From assembly GCF_037975245.1 (NCBI RefSeq), contig NC_092578.1, positions 11,700,321-11,764,320 on the forward strand: 64,000 nt of DNA, written 5' to 3'. A program made the position numbers and the translations under genes. The DNA comes from Apostichopus japonicus. Its lineage: Eukaryota; Echinodermata; Holothuroidea; Aspidochirotida; Stichopodidae. The notes below the pieces were generated by a model. It made no database searches. It had not been told where the DNA came from and saw nothing but the letters and a program-made list of their open reading frames with translations. Shown piece by piece: positions 50,981 through 63,800 of the stretch (positions are counted from its first letter, which is position 1; the number at the start of each line of letters is the position of its first letter).

Positions 50981-53900
50981 CGAATAATCGGTACCGATCG
51001 ATCGAATGTGCGTTACCGATCTATCGAATGTGCGGTACCGATCAACCAAATGTGCGTTACCGATCAATCGAATGTGCGTTACCGATCTATCGAATGTGCG
51101 GTACCGATCGATCGAATGTGCGGCAAAGATCAATCGAATGTTCGATACCGATCAATCGAATGTTCTGTTCCGATCAATCGAATGTTCGGTACCGATCGAT
51201 CGAAAGTACAGTACCGATCAATCGAAAGTGCGTTACCGATCGATCGAATGTGCCTTACCGATCAATCGAATTTGCGGTACCCATCGATCAAATGTGCGGT
51301 ACCGATCAATCGAAAGTGTAGTCAGACAAATCGAATATTCGGTACCGATCAATAGAATGTGCGTAACCGATCAATAGAATGTGCGGTACCGATCCTTCGA
51401 ATGTGCGGTACCGATCAATCGAATGTGCGGTACAGAGCAATCGAATGTGCGGTACCGATCAATCGAATGTTCGGTACCCATCAATCGAATGTGCAGTCAG
51501 ATAAATCGAATGTTCGGTACCGATCAATCGAATGTGCGTTACCGATCAATCGAATGTGCGGTACCGATCAACCAAATGTGCGGTACCGATCAATCGAATG
51601 TGCGTTACCAATCTATCGAATGTGCGGTACCGATCGATCGAATGTGCGGCAAAGATCAATCGAATGTTCGATACCGATAAATCGAATGTTCTGTTCCGAT
51701 CAATCGAATGTTCGGTACCGATCGATCGAAAGTGCAGTACCGATCAATCGAATGTGCGTTACCGATCGATCGAATGTGCCTTACCGATCAATCGAATTTG
51801 CGGTACCCATCGATCAAATGTGCGGTACCGATCAATCGAAAGTGCAGTCAGACAAATCGAATGTTCGGTACCGATCAATAGAATGTGCGTAACCGATCAA
51901 TAGAATGTGCGGTACCGATCAATCGAATGTATGGTACCGATCAATCGAATGTGCGGTACCGATCAATCGAATGTTCGGTACCGATCAATCGAATGTGCGG
52001 TACCGAACAATAGAATGTGCGGTACCGATCAATCGAATGTACGGTACCAATCAATCGAATGTGCGGTACCGATCAATCGAATGTGCGGTACCGATCCTTC
52101 GAATGTGCGGTACCGATCAATCGAATGTGCGGTACAGAGCAATCGAATGTGCGGTACCGATCAATCGAATGTGCGTTACCGATCAATCGAATGTGCGGTA
52201 CCGATCAACCAAATGTGCGGTACCGATCAATCGAATGTGCGTTACCGATCTATCGAATGTGCGGTACCGATCGATCGAATGTGCGGCAAAGATCAATCGA
52301 ATGTTCGTTACCGATAAATCGAATGTTCGGTTCCGATCAATCGAATAATCGGTACCGATCGATCGAATGTGCGTAACCGATCTATCGAATGTGCGGTACC
52401 GATCGATCGAATGTGCGGCAAAGATCAATCGAATGTTCGATACCGATAAATCGAATGTTCTGTTCCGATCAATCGAATGTTCGGTACCGATCGATCGAAT
52501 GTGCAGTACCGATCAATCGAATGTGCGTTACCGATCGATCGAATGTGCCTTACCGATCAATCGAATTTGCGGTACCCATCAATCAAATGTGCGGTACCGA
52601 TCAATCGAATGTGCGGTAACGATCAATCGAATGTGCGGTACCGATCAATCGAATGTGCGGTTCTAGTCAATCTAATTTGCGGTACCGATCAATCGAATGT
52701 TCGGTACCCATCAATCGAATGTGCAATCAGATTAATCGAATGTTCGATACCGATCAATCGAATGTGCGTTACCGATCAATAGAATGTTCGGTACCGATCT
52801 ATCGAATGTGCGATACCGATCGATCGAATGTGCGGTACCGATCAATCGAATGTTCGGTACGGATCAATCGAATGTGCGGTACCGATTAATCGAAAGTGCG
52901 TTACCAATCAATTGAATTTTCGGTATCGATCAATCGAATGTGCCCCACCGATCAATCGAATGTGCGGTACTAGTCAATCGAATGTGCGGTACCGATCAAT
53001 CGAATGTGCGCTACCGATCAATCGAATGTGCGGTACCGATCAATCGAATGTGCGATACCCATCAATCGAATGTGCGGTACTGATCAATCGAATGTTCGGT
53101 ACCGATCAATAGAATGTGCGCTACCGATCAATAGAATGTGCGGTACCGATCAATCGAATGTGCGATACCCATCAATCGAATGTGCGGTACCGATCAATCG
53201 AATGTTCGGTACCGATCAATAGAATGTGCGCTACCGATCAAAAGAATGCGCGGTACCCATCAATCGAAAGTGCAGTCAGACAAATCGAATGTTCGGTACC
53301 GATCAATAGAATGTGCGTAACCGATCAATAGAATTTGCGGTACCGATCAATCGAATGTACGGTACCGATCAATCGATTGTGCGGTACCGATCAATCGAAT
53401 GTGCGGTACCGATCAATCGAATGTGCGGTTCTAGTCAATCGAATGTGCGGTACCGATCAATCGAATGTTCGGTACCCATCAATCGAATGTGCAATCAGAT
53501 TAATCGAATGTTCGATACCGATCAATCGAATGTGCGTTACCGATCAATCGAATGTTCGGTACCGATCAATCGAAAGTGCAGTCAGACAAATCGAATGTTC
53601 GGTACCGATCAATAGAATGTGCGTAACCGATCAATAGAATGTGCGGTACCGATCAATCGAATGTATGGTACCGATCAATCGAATGTGCGGTACCGATCAA
53701 TCGAATGTTCGGTACCGATCAATCGAATGTGCGGTACCGAACAATAGAATGTGCGGTACCGATCAATCGAATGTACGGTACCAATCAATCGAATGTGCGG
53801 TACCGATCAATCGAATGTGCGGTACCGATCCTTCGAATGTGCGGTACCGATCAATCGAATGTGCGGTACAGAGCAATCGAATGTGCGATACCGATCGATC

Positions 53901-56270
53901 GAATGTGCGGTACCGATCAATCGAATGTTCGGTACGGATCAATCGAATGTGCGGTACCGATTAATCGAAAGTGCGTTACCAATCAATTGAATTTTCGGTA
54001 TCGATCAATCGAATGTGCCCCACCGATCAATCGAATGTGCGGTACTAGTCAATCGAATGTGCGGTACCGATCAATCGAATGTGCGCTACCGATCAATCGA
54101 ATGTGCGGTACCGATCAATCGAATGTGCGATACCCATCAATCGAATGTGCGGTACTGATCAATCGAATGTTCGGTACCGATCAATAGAATGTGCGCTACC
54201 GATCAATAGAATGTGCGGTACCGATCAATCGAATGTGCGATACCCATCAATCGAATGTGCGGTACCGATCAATCGAATGTTCGGTACCGATCAATAGAAT
54301 GTGCGCTACCGATCAATAGAATGCGCGGTACCCATCAATCGAAAGTGCAGTCAGACAAATCGAATGTTCGGTACCGATCAATAGAATGTGCGTAACCGAT
54401 CAATAGAATTTGCGGTACCGATCAATCGAATGTACGGTACCGATCAATCGAATGTGCGGTACCGATCAATCGAATGTGCGGTACCGATCAATCGAATGTG
54501 CGGTTCTAGTCAATCGAATGTGCGGTACCGATCAATCGAATGTTCGGTACCCATCAATCGAATGTGCAATCAGATTAATCGAATGTTCGATACCGATCAA
54601 TCGAATGTGCGTTACCGATCAATCGAATGTTCGGTACCGATCAATCGAAAGTGCAGTCAGACAAATCGAATGTTCGGTACCGATCAATAGAATGTGCGTA
54701 ACCGATCAATAGAATGTGCGGTACCGATCAATCGAATGTATGGTACCGATCAATCGAATGTGCGGTACCGATCAATCGAATGTTCGGTACCGATCAATCG
54801 AATGTGCGGTACCGAACAATAGAATGTGCGGTACCGATCAATCGAATGTACGGTACCAATCAATCGAATGTGCGGTACCGATCAATCGAATGTGCGGTAC
54901 CGATCCTTCGAATGTGCGGTACCGATCAATCGAATGTGCGGTACAGAGCAATCGAATGTGCGGTACCGATCAATCGAATGTGCGTTACCGATCAATCGAA
55001 TGTGCGGTACCGATCAACGAAATGTGCGGTACCGATCAATCGAATGTGCGTTACCGATCTATCGAATGTGCGGTACCGATCGATCGAATGTGCGGCAAAG
55101 ATCAATCGAATGTTCGTTACCGATTAATCGAATGTTCGGTTCCGATCAATCGAATAATCGGTACCGATCGATCGAATGTGCGTAACCGATCTATCGAATG
55201 TGCGGTACCGATCGATCGAATGTGCGGCAAAGATCAATCGAATGTTCGATACCGATAAATCGAATGTTCTGTTCCGATCAATCGAATGTTCGGTACCGAT
55301 CGATCGAATGTGCAGTACCGATCAATCGAATGTGCGTTACCGATCGATCGAATGTGCCTTACCAATCAATCGAATTTGCGGTACCCATCAATCAAATGTG
55401 CGGTACCGATCAATCGAATGTGCGGTAACGATCAATCGAATGTGCGGTACCGATCAATCGAATGTGCGGTTCTAGTCAATCGAATTTGCGGTACCGATCA
55501 ATCGAATGTTCGGTACCCATCAATCGAATGTGCAATCAGATTAATCGAATGTTCGATACCGATCAATCGAATGTGCGTTATCGATCAATCGAATGTTCGT
55601 TACCGATCTATCGAATGTGCGATACCGATCGATCGAATGTGCGGTACCGATCAATCGAATGTTCGGTACGGATCAATCGAATGTGCGGTACCGATTAATC
55701 GAAAGTGCGTTACCAATCAATTGAATTTTCGGTATCGATCAATCGAATGTGCCCCACCGATCAATCGAATGTGCGGTACTAGTCAATCGAATGTGCGGTA
55801 CCGATCAATCGAATGTGCGTTACCGATCAATCGAATGTGCGGTACCGATCAATCGAATGTGCGATACCCATCAATCGAATGTGCGGTACTGATCAATCGA
55901 ATGTTCGGTACCGATCAATCGAATGTGCGGTACCGAACAATAGAATGTGCGGTACCGATCAATCGAATGTACGGTACCAATCAATCGAATGTGCGGTACC
56001 GATCAATCGAATGTGCGGTACCGATCCTTCGAATGTGCGGTACCGATCAATCGAATGTGCGGTACAGAGCAATCGAATGTGCGGTACCGATCAATAGAAT
56101 GTGCGTTACCGATCAATCGAATGTGCGGTACCGATCAACGAAATGTGCGGTACCGATCAATCGAATGTGCGTTACCGATCTATCGAATGTGCGGTACCGA
56201 TCGATCGAATGTGCGGCAAAGATCAATCGAATGTTCGTTACCGATAAATCGAATGTTCGGTTCCGATCAA
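50981..56270 (+). repeat. Subfamily B higher-order repeats of variable length
   Basis: Recurring markers show the same module copied at uneven intervals. GGTACAGAGCAATCG starts near 50,704, 51,429, 52,130, 53,864, 54,940 and 56,060. AATAATCGGTACCGATCG starts at 50,983, 52,344, 55,153 and 56,274. Intervals of 700-2,809 bp point to unequal exchanges with gain or loss of whole blocks. GCGGCAAAGATC and CGATCGATCG monomers are frequent here. Confidence 0.85.
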
Positions 56271-56273
56271 TCG

Positions 56274-57941
56274 AATAATCGGTACCGATCGAGCGAATGT
56301 GCGTAACCGATCTATCGAATGTGCGGTACCGATCGATCGAATGTGCGGCAAAGATCAATCGAATGTTCGATACCGATAAATCGAATGTTCTGTTCCGATC
56401 AATCGAATGTTCGGTACCGATCGATCGAATGTGCAGTACCGATCAATCGAATGTGCGTTACCGATCGATCGAATGTGCCTTACCGATCAATCGAATTTGC
56501 GGTACCCATCAATCAAATGTGCGGTACCGATCAATCGAATGTGCGGTAACGATCAATCGAATGTGCGGTACCGATCAATCGAATGTGCGGTTCTAGTCAA
56601 TCGAATTTGCGGTACCGATCAATCGAGTGTTCGGTACCCATCAATCGAATGTGCAATCAGATTAATCGAATGTTCGATACCGATCAATCGAATGTGCGTT
56701 ACCGATCAATCGAATGTTCGGTACCGATCTATCGAATGTGCGATACCGATCGATCGAATGTGCGGTACCGATCAATCGAATGTTCGGTACGGATCAATCG
56801 AATGTGCGGTACCGATTAATCGAAAGTGCGTTACCAATCAATTGAATTTTCGGTATCGATCAATCGAATGTGCCCCACCGATCAATCGAATGTGCGGTAC
56901 TAGTCAATCGAATGTGCGGTACCGATCAATCGAATGTGCGCTACCGATCAATCGAATGTGCGGTACCGATCAATCGAATGTGCGATACCCATCAATCGAA
57001 TGTGCGGTACTGATCAATCGAATGTTCGGTACCGATCAATAGAATGTGCGCTACCGATCAATAGAATGTGCGGTACCGATCAATCGAATGTGCGATACCC
57101 ATCAATCGAATGTGCGGTACCGATCAATCGAATGTTCGGTACCGATCAATAGAATGTGCGCTACCGATCAATAGAATGCGCGGTACCCATCAATCGAAAG
57201 TGCAGTCAGACAAATCGAATGTTTGGTACCGATCAATAGAATGTGCGTAACCGATCAATAGAATTTGCGGTACCGATCAATCGAATGTACGGTACCGATC
57301 AATCGAATGTGCGGTACCGATCAATCGAATGTGCGGTACCGATCAATCGAATGTGCGGTTCTAGTCAATCGAATGTGCGGTACCGATCAATCGAATGTTC
57401 GGTACCCATCAATCGAATGTGCAATCAGATTAATCGAATGTTCGATACCGATCAATCGAATGTGCGTTACCGATCAATCGAATGTTCGGTACCGATCAAT
57501 CGAAAGTGCAGTCAGACAAATCGAATGTTCGGTACCGATCAATAGAATGTGCGTAACCGATCAATAGAATGTGCGGTACCGATCAATCGAATGTATGGTA
57601 CCGATCAATCGAATGTGCGGTACCGATCAATCGAATGTTCGGTACCGATCAATCGAATGTGCGGTACCGAACAATAGAATGTGCGGTACCGATCAATCGA
57701 ATGTACGGTACCAATCAATCGAATGTGCCGTACCGATCAATCGAATGTGCGGTACCGATCCTTCGAATGTGCGGTACCGATCAATCGAATGTGCGGTACA
57801 GAGCAATCGAATGTGCGGTACCGATCAATCGAATGTGCGTTACCGATCTATCGAATGTGCGGTACCGATCGATCGAATGTGCGGCAAAGATCAATCGAAT
57901 GTTCGTTACCGATTAATCGAATGTTCGGTTCCGATCAATCG
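56274..57941 (+). repeat. 1,668-bp higher-order repeat, copy 1
   Basis: Seventy-six monomers less four bases, counted from AATAATCGGTACCG. The unit then holds GCGGCAAAGATC, GTTCTGTTCCG, GTGCCTTACC, GGTTCTAGTC, CCCCACCGATC, CAGACAAATCG and GGTACAGAGC monomers in order. Private here: CAATCGAGTGTTCGG (56,623) and GTGCCGTACC (57,727). Confidence 0.9.
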
Positions 57942-59609
57942 AATAATCGGTACCGATCGATCGAATGTGCGTAACCGATCTATCGAATGTGCGGTACCGA
58001 TCGATCGAATGTGCGGCAAAGATCAATCGAATGTTCGATACCGATAAATCGAATGTTCTGTTCCGATCAATCGAATGTTCGGTACCGATCGATCGAATGT
58101 GCAGTACCGATCAATCGAATGTGCGTTACCGATCGATCGAATGTGCCTTACCAATCAATCGAATTTGCGGTACCCATCAATCAAATGTGCGGTACCGATC
58201 AATCGAATGTGCGGTAACGATCAATCGAATGTGCGGTACCGATCAATCGAATGTGCGGTTCTAGTCAATCGAATTTGCGGTACCGATCAATCGAATGTTC
58301 GGTACCCATCAATCGAATGTGCAATCAGATTAATCGAATGTTCGATACCGATCAATCGAATGTGCGTTACCGATCAATCGAATGTTCGGTACCGATCTAT
58401 CGAATGTGCGATACCGATCGATCGAATGTGCGGTACCGATCAATCGAATGTTCGGTACGGATCAATCGAATGTGCGGTACCGATTAATCGAAAGTGCGTT
58501 ACCAATCAATTGAATTTTCGGTATCGATCAATCGAATGTGCGGTACCGATCAATCGAATGTGCGGTACTAGTCAATCGAATGTGCGGTACCGATCAATCG
58601 AATGTGCGCTACCGATCAATCGAATATGCGGTACCGATCAATCGAATGTGCGATACCCATCAATCGAATGTGCGGTACTGATCAATCGAATGTTCGGTAC
58701 CGATCAATAGAATGTGCGCTACCGATCAATAGAATGTGCGGTACCGATCAATCGAATGTGCGATACCCATCAATCGAATGTGCGGTACCGATCAATCGAA
58801 TGTTCGGTACCGATCAATAGAATGTGCGCTACCGATCAATAGAATGCGCGGTACCCATCAATCGAAAGTGCAGTCAGACAAATCGAATGTTCGGTACCGA
58901 TCAATAGAATGTGCGTAACCGATCAATAGAATTTTCGGTACCGATCAATCGAATGTACGGTGCCGATCAATCGAATGTGCGGTACCGATCAATCGAATGT
59001 GCGGTACCGATCAATCGAATGTGCGGTTCTAGTCAATCGAATGTGCGGTACCGATCAATCGAATGTTCGGTACCCATCAATCGAATGTGCAATCAGATCA
59101 ATCGAATGTTCGATACCGATCAATCGAATGTGCGTTACCGATCAATCGAATGTTCGGTACCGATCAATCGAAAGTGCAGTCAGACAAATCGAATGTTCGG
59201 TACCGATCAATAGAATGTGCGTAACCGATCAATAGAATGTGCGGTACCGATCAATCGAATGTGCGGTACCGAACAATAGAATGTGCGGTACCGATCAATC
59301 GAATGTACGGTACCAATCAATCGAATGTGCGGTACCGATCAATCGAATGTGCGGTACCGATCCTTCGAATGTGCGGTACCGATCAATCGAATGTGCGGTA
59401 CAGAGCAATCGAATGTGCGGTACCGATCAATCGAATGTGCGTTACCGATCAATCGAATGTGCGGTACCGATCAACCAAATGTGCGGTACCGATCAATCGA
59501 ATGTGCGTTACCGATCTATCGAATGTGCGGTACCGATCGATCGAATGTGCGGCAAAGATCAATCGAATGTTCGTTACCGATAAATCGAATGTTCGGTTCC
59601 GATCAATCG
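57942..59609 (+). repeat. 1,668-bp higher-order repeat, copy 2
   Basis: It abuts copy 1 and matches it monomer for monomer over most of its length. Internal 66-bp gains and losses near the GGTACAGAGC marker cancel out: that marker lies 1,735 bp, then 1,603 bp from its neighbours. CGGTACCG replaces CCCCACCG near 58,540. Confidence 0.9.
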
Positions 59610-60800
59610 AATAATCGGTACCGATCGATCGAATGTGCGTAACCGATCTATCGAATGTGCGGTACCGATCGATCGAATGTGCGGCAAAGATCAATCGAAT
59701 GTTCGATACCGATAAATCGAATGTTCTGTTCCGATCAATCGAATGTTCGGTACCGATCGATCGAATGTGCAGTACCGATCAATCGAATGTGCGTTACCGA
59801 TCGATCGAATGTGCCTTACCGATCAATCGAATTTGCGGTACCCATCAATCAAATGTGCGGTACCGATCAATCGAATGTGCGGTAACGATCAATCGAATGT
59901 GCGGTACCGATCAATCGAATGTGCGGTTCTAGTCAATCGAATTTGCGGTACCGATCAATCGAATGTTCGGTACCCATCAATCGAATGTGCAATCAGATTA
60001 ATCGAATGTTCGATACCGATCAATCGAATGTGCGTTACCGATCAATCGAATGTTCGTTACCGATCTATCGAATGTGCGATACCGATCGATCGAATGTGCG
60101 GTACCGATCAATCGAATGTTCGGTACGGATCAATCGAATGTGCGGTACCGATTAATCGAAAGTGCGTTACCAATCAATTGAATTTTCGGTATCGATCAAT
60201 CGAATGTGCCCCACCGATCAATCGAATGTGCGGTACTAGTCAATCGAATGTGCGGTACCGATCAATCGAATGTGCGTTACCGATCAATCGAATGTGCGCT
60301 ACCGATCAATCGAATGTGCGATACCCATCAATCGAATGTGCGGTACTGATCAATCGAATGTTCGGTACCGATCAATAGAATGTGCGCTACCGATCAATAG
60401 AATGTGCGGTACACATCAATCGAAAGTGCAGTCAGACAAATCGAATGTTCGGTACCGATCAATAGAATGTGCGTAACCGATCAATAGAATGTGCGGTACC
60501 GATCAATCGAATGTACGGTACCGATCAATCGAATGTGCGGTACCGATCAATCGAATGTGCGGTACCGATCAATCGAATGTGCGGTTCTAGTCAATCGAAT
60601 GTGCGGTACCGATCAATCGAATGTTCGGTACCCATCAATCGAATGTGCATTCAGATTAATCGAATGTTCTATACCGATCAATCGAATGTGCGTAACCGAT
60701 CAATCGAATGTTCGGTACCGATCAATCGAAAGTGCAGTCAGACAAATCGAATGTTCGGTACCGATCAATAGAATGTGCGTAACCGATCAATAGAATGTGC
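59610..60800 (+). repeat. 1,668-bp higher-order repeat, partial copy 3
   Basis: It follows copy 2 for about 800 bp, then lacks five monomers (offset falls from 1,668 to 1,558) near 60,370-60,470, and departs after about 60,790, where ACCGAACAATAAAATATG begins a different block. Confidence 0.85.
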
Positions 60801-63800
60801 GGTACCGAACAATAAAATATGCGGTACCGATCAAACGAATGTACGGTACCAATCAATCGAATGTGCGGTACCGATCAATCTAATGTACGGTACCGATCAA
60901 TCGAATGTGCGAAACCGATCAATAGAATATTCGGTCCCGATTATCGAATGTGTGGTACCAATCAATCGAATGTTCGGTACCGATCAATCGAATGTGCGTA
61001 ACCGATCAATCGAATGTTCGGTACCGATCTATCGAATGTTCGGTACCGATCAATCGAATGTGCGATACCGATCAATCGAATATGTGATACCCATCAATCG
61101 AAAGTGCGGTACCGATCAATCGAATGTGCGGTACCGATCATTCGAATGTTCGGTACCGATCAATCGAATGTGCGGTACCGATCCTTCTAATGTGCGGTAC
61201 CGATCAATCGAATGTGCGTTATCGATCAATCGAATGTGCGGTACCGATCAATCGAATGTGCGATACCCATCAATCTATTGTGCGGTACGGATCAATCGAA
61301 TGTTCGGTACCGATCAATAGAATGTGCGCTACCGATCAATAGAATGTGCGGTACCCATCAATCGAAAGTGTAGTCAGACAAATCGAATGTTCGGTACCGA
61401 TCAATAGAATGTGCGTAACCGATCAATAGAATGTGCGGTACCGATCAATCGAATGTACGGTACCGATCAATCGAATGTGCGGTACCGATCAATTGAATGT
61501 GCGGTACCGATCAATCGATTGTTCGGTACGGATCAATCGATTGTGCGGTACCGTTTAATCGAGAGTGCGTTACCAATAAATGGAATTTTCGGTATCGATC
61601 AATCGAATGTGCCCCACCGATCAATCGAATGTGCGGTACTAGTCAATCGAATGTGCAGTACCGATTAATCGAATGTGCGTTACCGATCAATCGAATGTGC
61701 GGTACCGATCAATCGAATGTGCGGTACCGATTAATCGAATGTGCGATACCGATCAATCGAATGTGCGGTACCGATCAATCGAATGTGCGGTCAGATAAAT
61801 GGAATGTTCGGTACCGATCAATTAATTGTTCGGTACCGATCAATCGAATGTTTGGTACCGATCAATCGAATGTTCCGTACCGATCAATCGAATGTGCGAT
61901 ACCCATCAATCGAATGTGCGGTACTGATCAATCGAATGTTTGTTACCGATCAATAGAATGTGCGCTACCGATCAATAGAATGTGCGGTACCCATCAATCG
62001 AAAGTGCAGTCAGACAAATCGAATGTTCTGTACCGATCAATAGAATGTGCGTTACCGATCAATAGAATGTGCGGTACCGATCAATCGAATATACGGTACC
62101 AATCAATCGAATGTGCGAAACCGATCAATAGAATGTTCGGACCCGATTATCGAATGTGTGGTACCAATCAATCGAATGTTCGGTACCGATCAATCGAATG
62201 TTCGGTACCGATCTATCGAATGTTCGGTACCGATCAATCGAATGTGCGATACCGATCAATCGAATATGCGATACCCATCAATCGAAAGTGCGGTACCGAT
62301 CAATCGAACGTGCGGTACCGATCATTCGAATGTTCGGTACCGATCAATCGAATGTGCGGTACTAGTCAATCGAATGTGCGGTACCGATCAATCGAATGTG
62401 CCTTACCGATCAATCGAATGTGCGGTACCGATCAATCGAATGTGCGGTACCGATCAATCGAATGTTCGGTACCGATCAATCGAATGTGCGGTACCGAACA
62501 ATAAAATATGCGGTACCGATCAAACGAATGTACGGTACCAATCAATCGAATGTGCGGTACCGATCAATCGAATGTACGGTACCGATCAATCGAATGTGCG
62601 AAACCGATCAATAGAATGTTCGGTCCCGATTATCGAATGTGTGGTACCAATCAATCGAATGTTCGGTACCGATCAATCGAATGTGCGTAACCGATCAATC
62701 GAATGTTCGGTACCGATCTATCGAATGTTCGGTACCGATCAATCGAATGTGCGATACCGATCAATCGAATATGTGATACCCATCAATCGAAAGTGCGGTA
62801 CCGATCAATCGAATGTGCGGTACCGATCATTCGAATGCTCGGTACCGATCAATCGAATGTGCGGTACCGATCCTTCTAATGTGCGGTACCGATCAATCGA
62901 ATGTGCGGTTCTAGTCAATCGAATGTGCGGTACCGATCAATCGAATGTTCGGTACCCATCAATCGAATGTGCAATCAGATTAATCGAATGTTCGATACCG
63001 ATCAATCGAATGTGCGTTACCGATCAATCGAATGTTCGGTACCGATCTATCGAATGTGCGATACCGATCGATCTAATTTGCGGAACCGATCAATCGATTG
63101 TTCGGTACGGATCAATGGAATGTGCGGTACCGATCAATCGAATGTTCGGTACCGATCAATCGAATGTGCGGTACCGATTAATCGAAAGTGCGTTACAAAT
63201 CAATGGAATTTTCGGTATCGATCAATCGAATGTGCCCCACCGATCAATCGAATGTGCGGTACTAGTCAATCGAATGTGCGGTACCGATCAATCGAATGTT
63301 CTGTACGGATCAATCGATTGTGCGGTACCGATTAATCGAAAGTGCGTTACAGATCAATGGAATTTTCGGTATCGATCAATCGAATGTGCCCCACCGATCA
63401 ATCGAATATGCGGTACTAGTCCATCGAATGTGCGGTACCGATCAATCGAATGTGCGGTACCGATTAATCGAATTAGCGATACCGATCAATCGAATGTGCG
63501 GTACCGATCAATCGAATGTTCGGTACCGATCAATCGAATGTGCGATACCCATCAATCGAATGTGCGGTACTGATCAATCGAATGTTCGTTACCGATCAAT
63601 AGAATGTGCGCTACCGATCAATAGAATGTGCGGTACCCATTAATCGAAAGTGCAGTCAGACAAATCGATTGTTCGGTACCGATCAATAGAATGTGCGTAA
63701 CCGATCAATAGAATGTGCGGTACCGATCAATCGAATATACGGTACCGATCAATCGAATGTGCGAAACCGATCAATAGAATGTTCGGTCCCGATCAATCGA

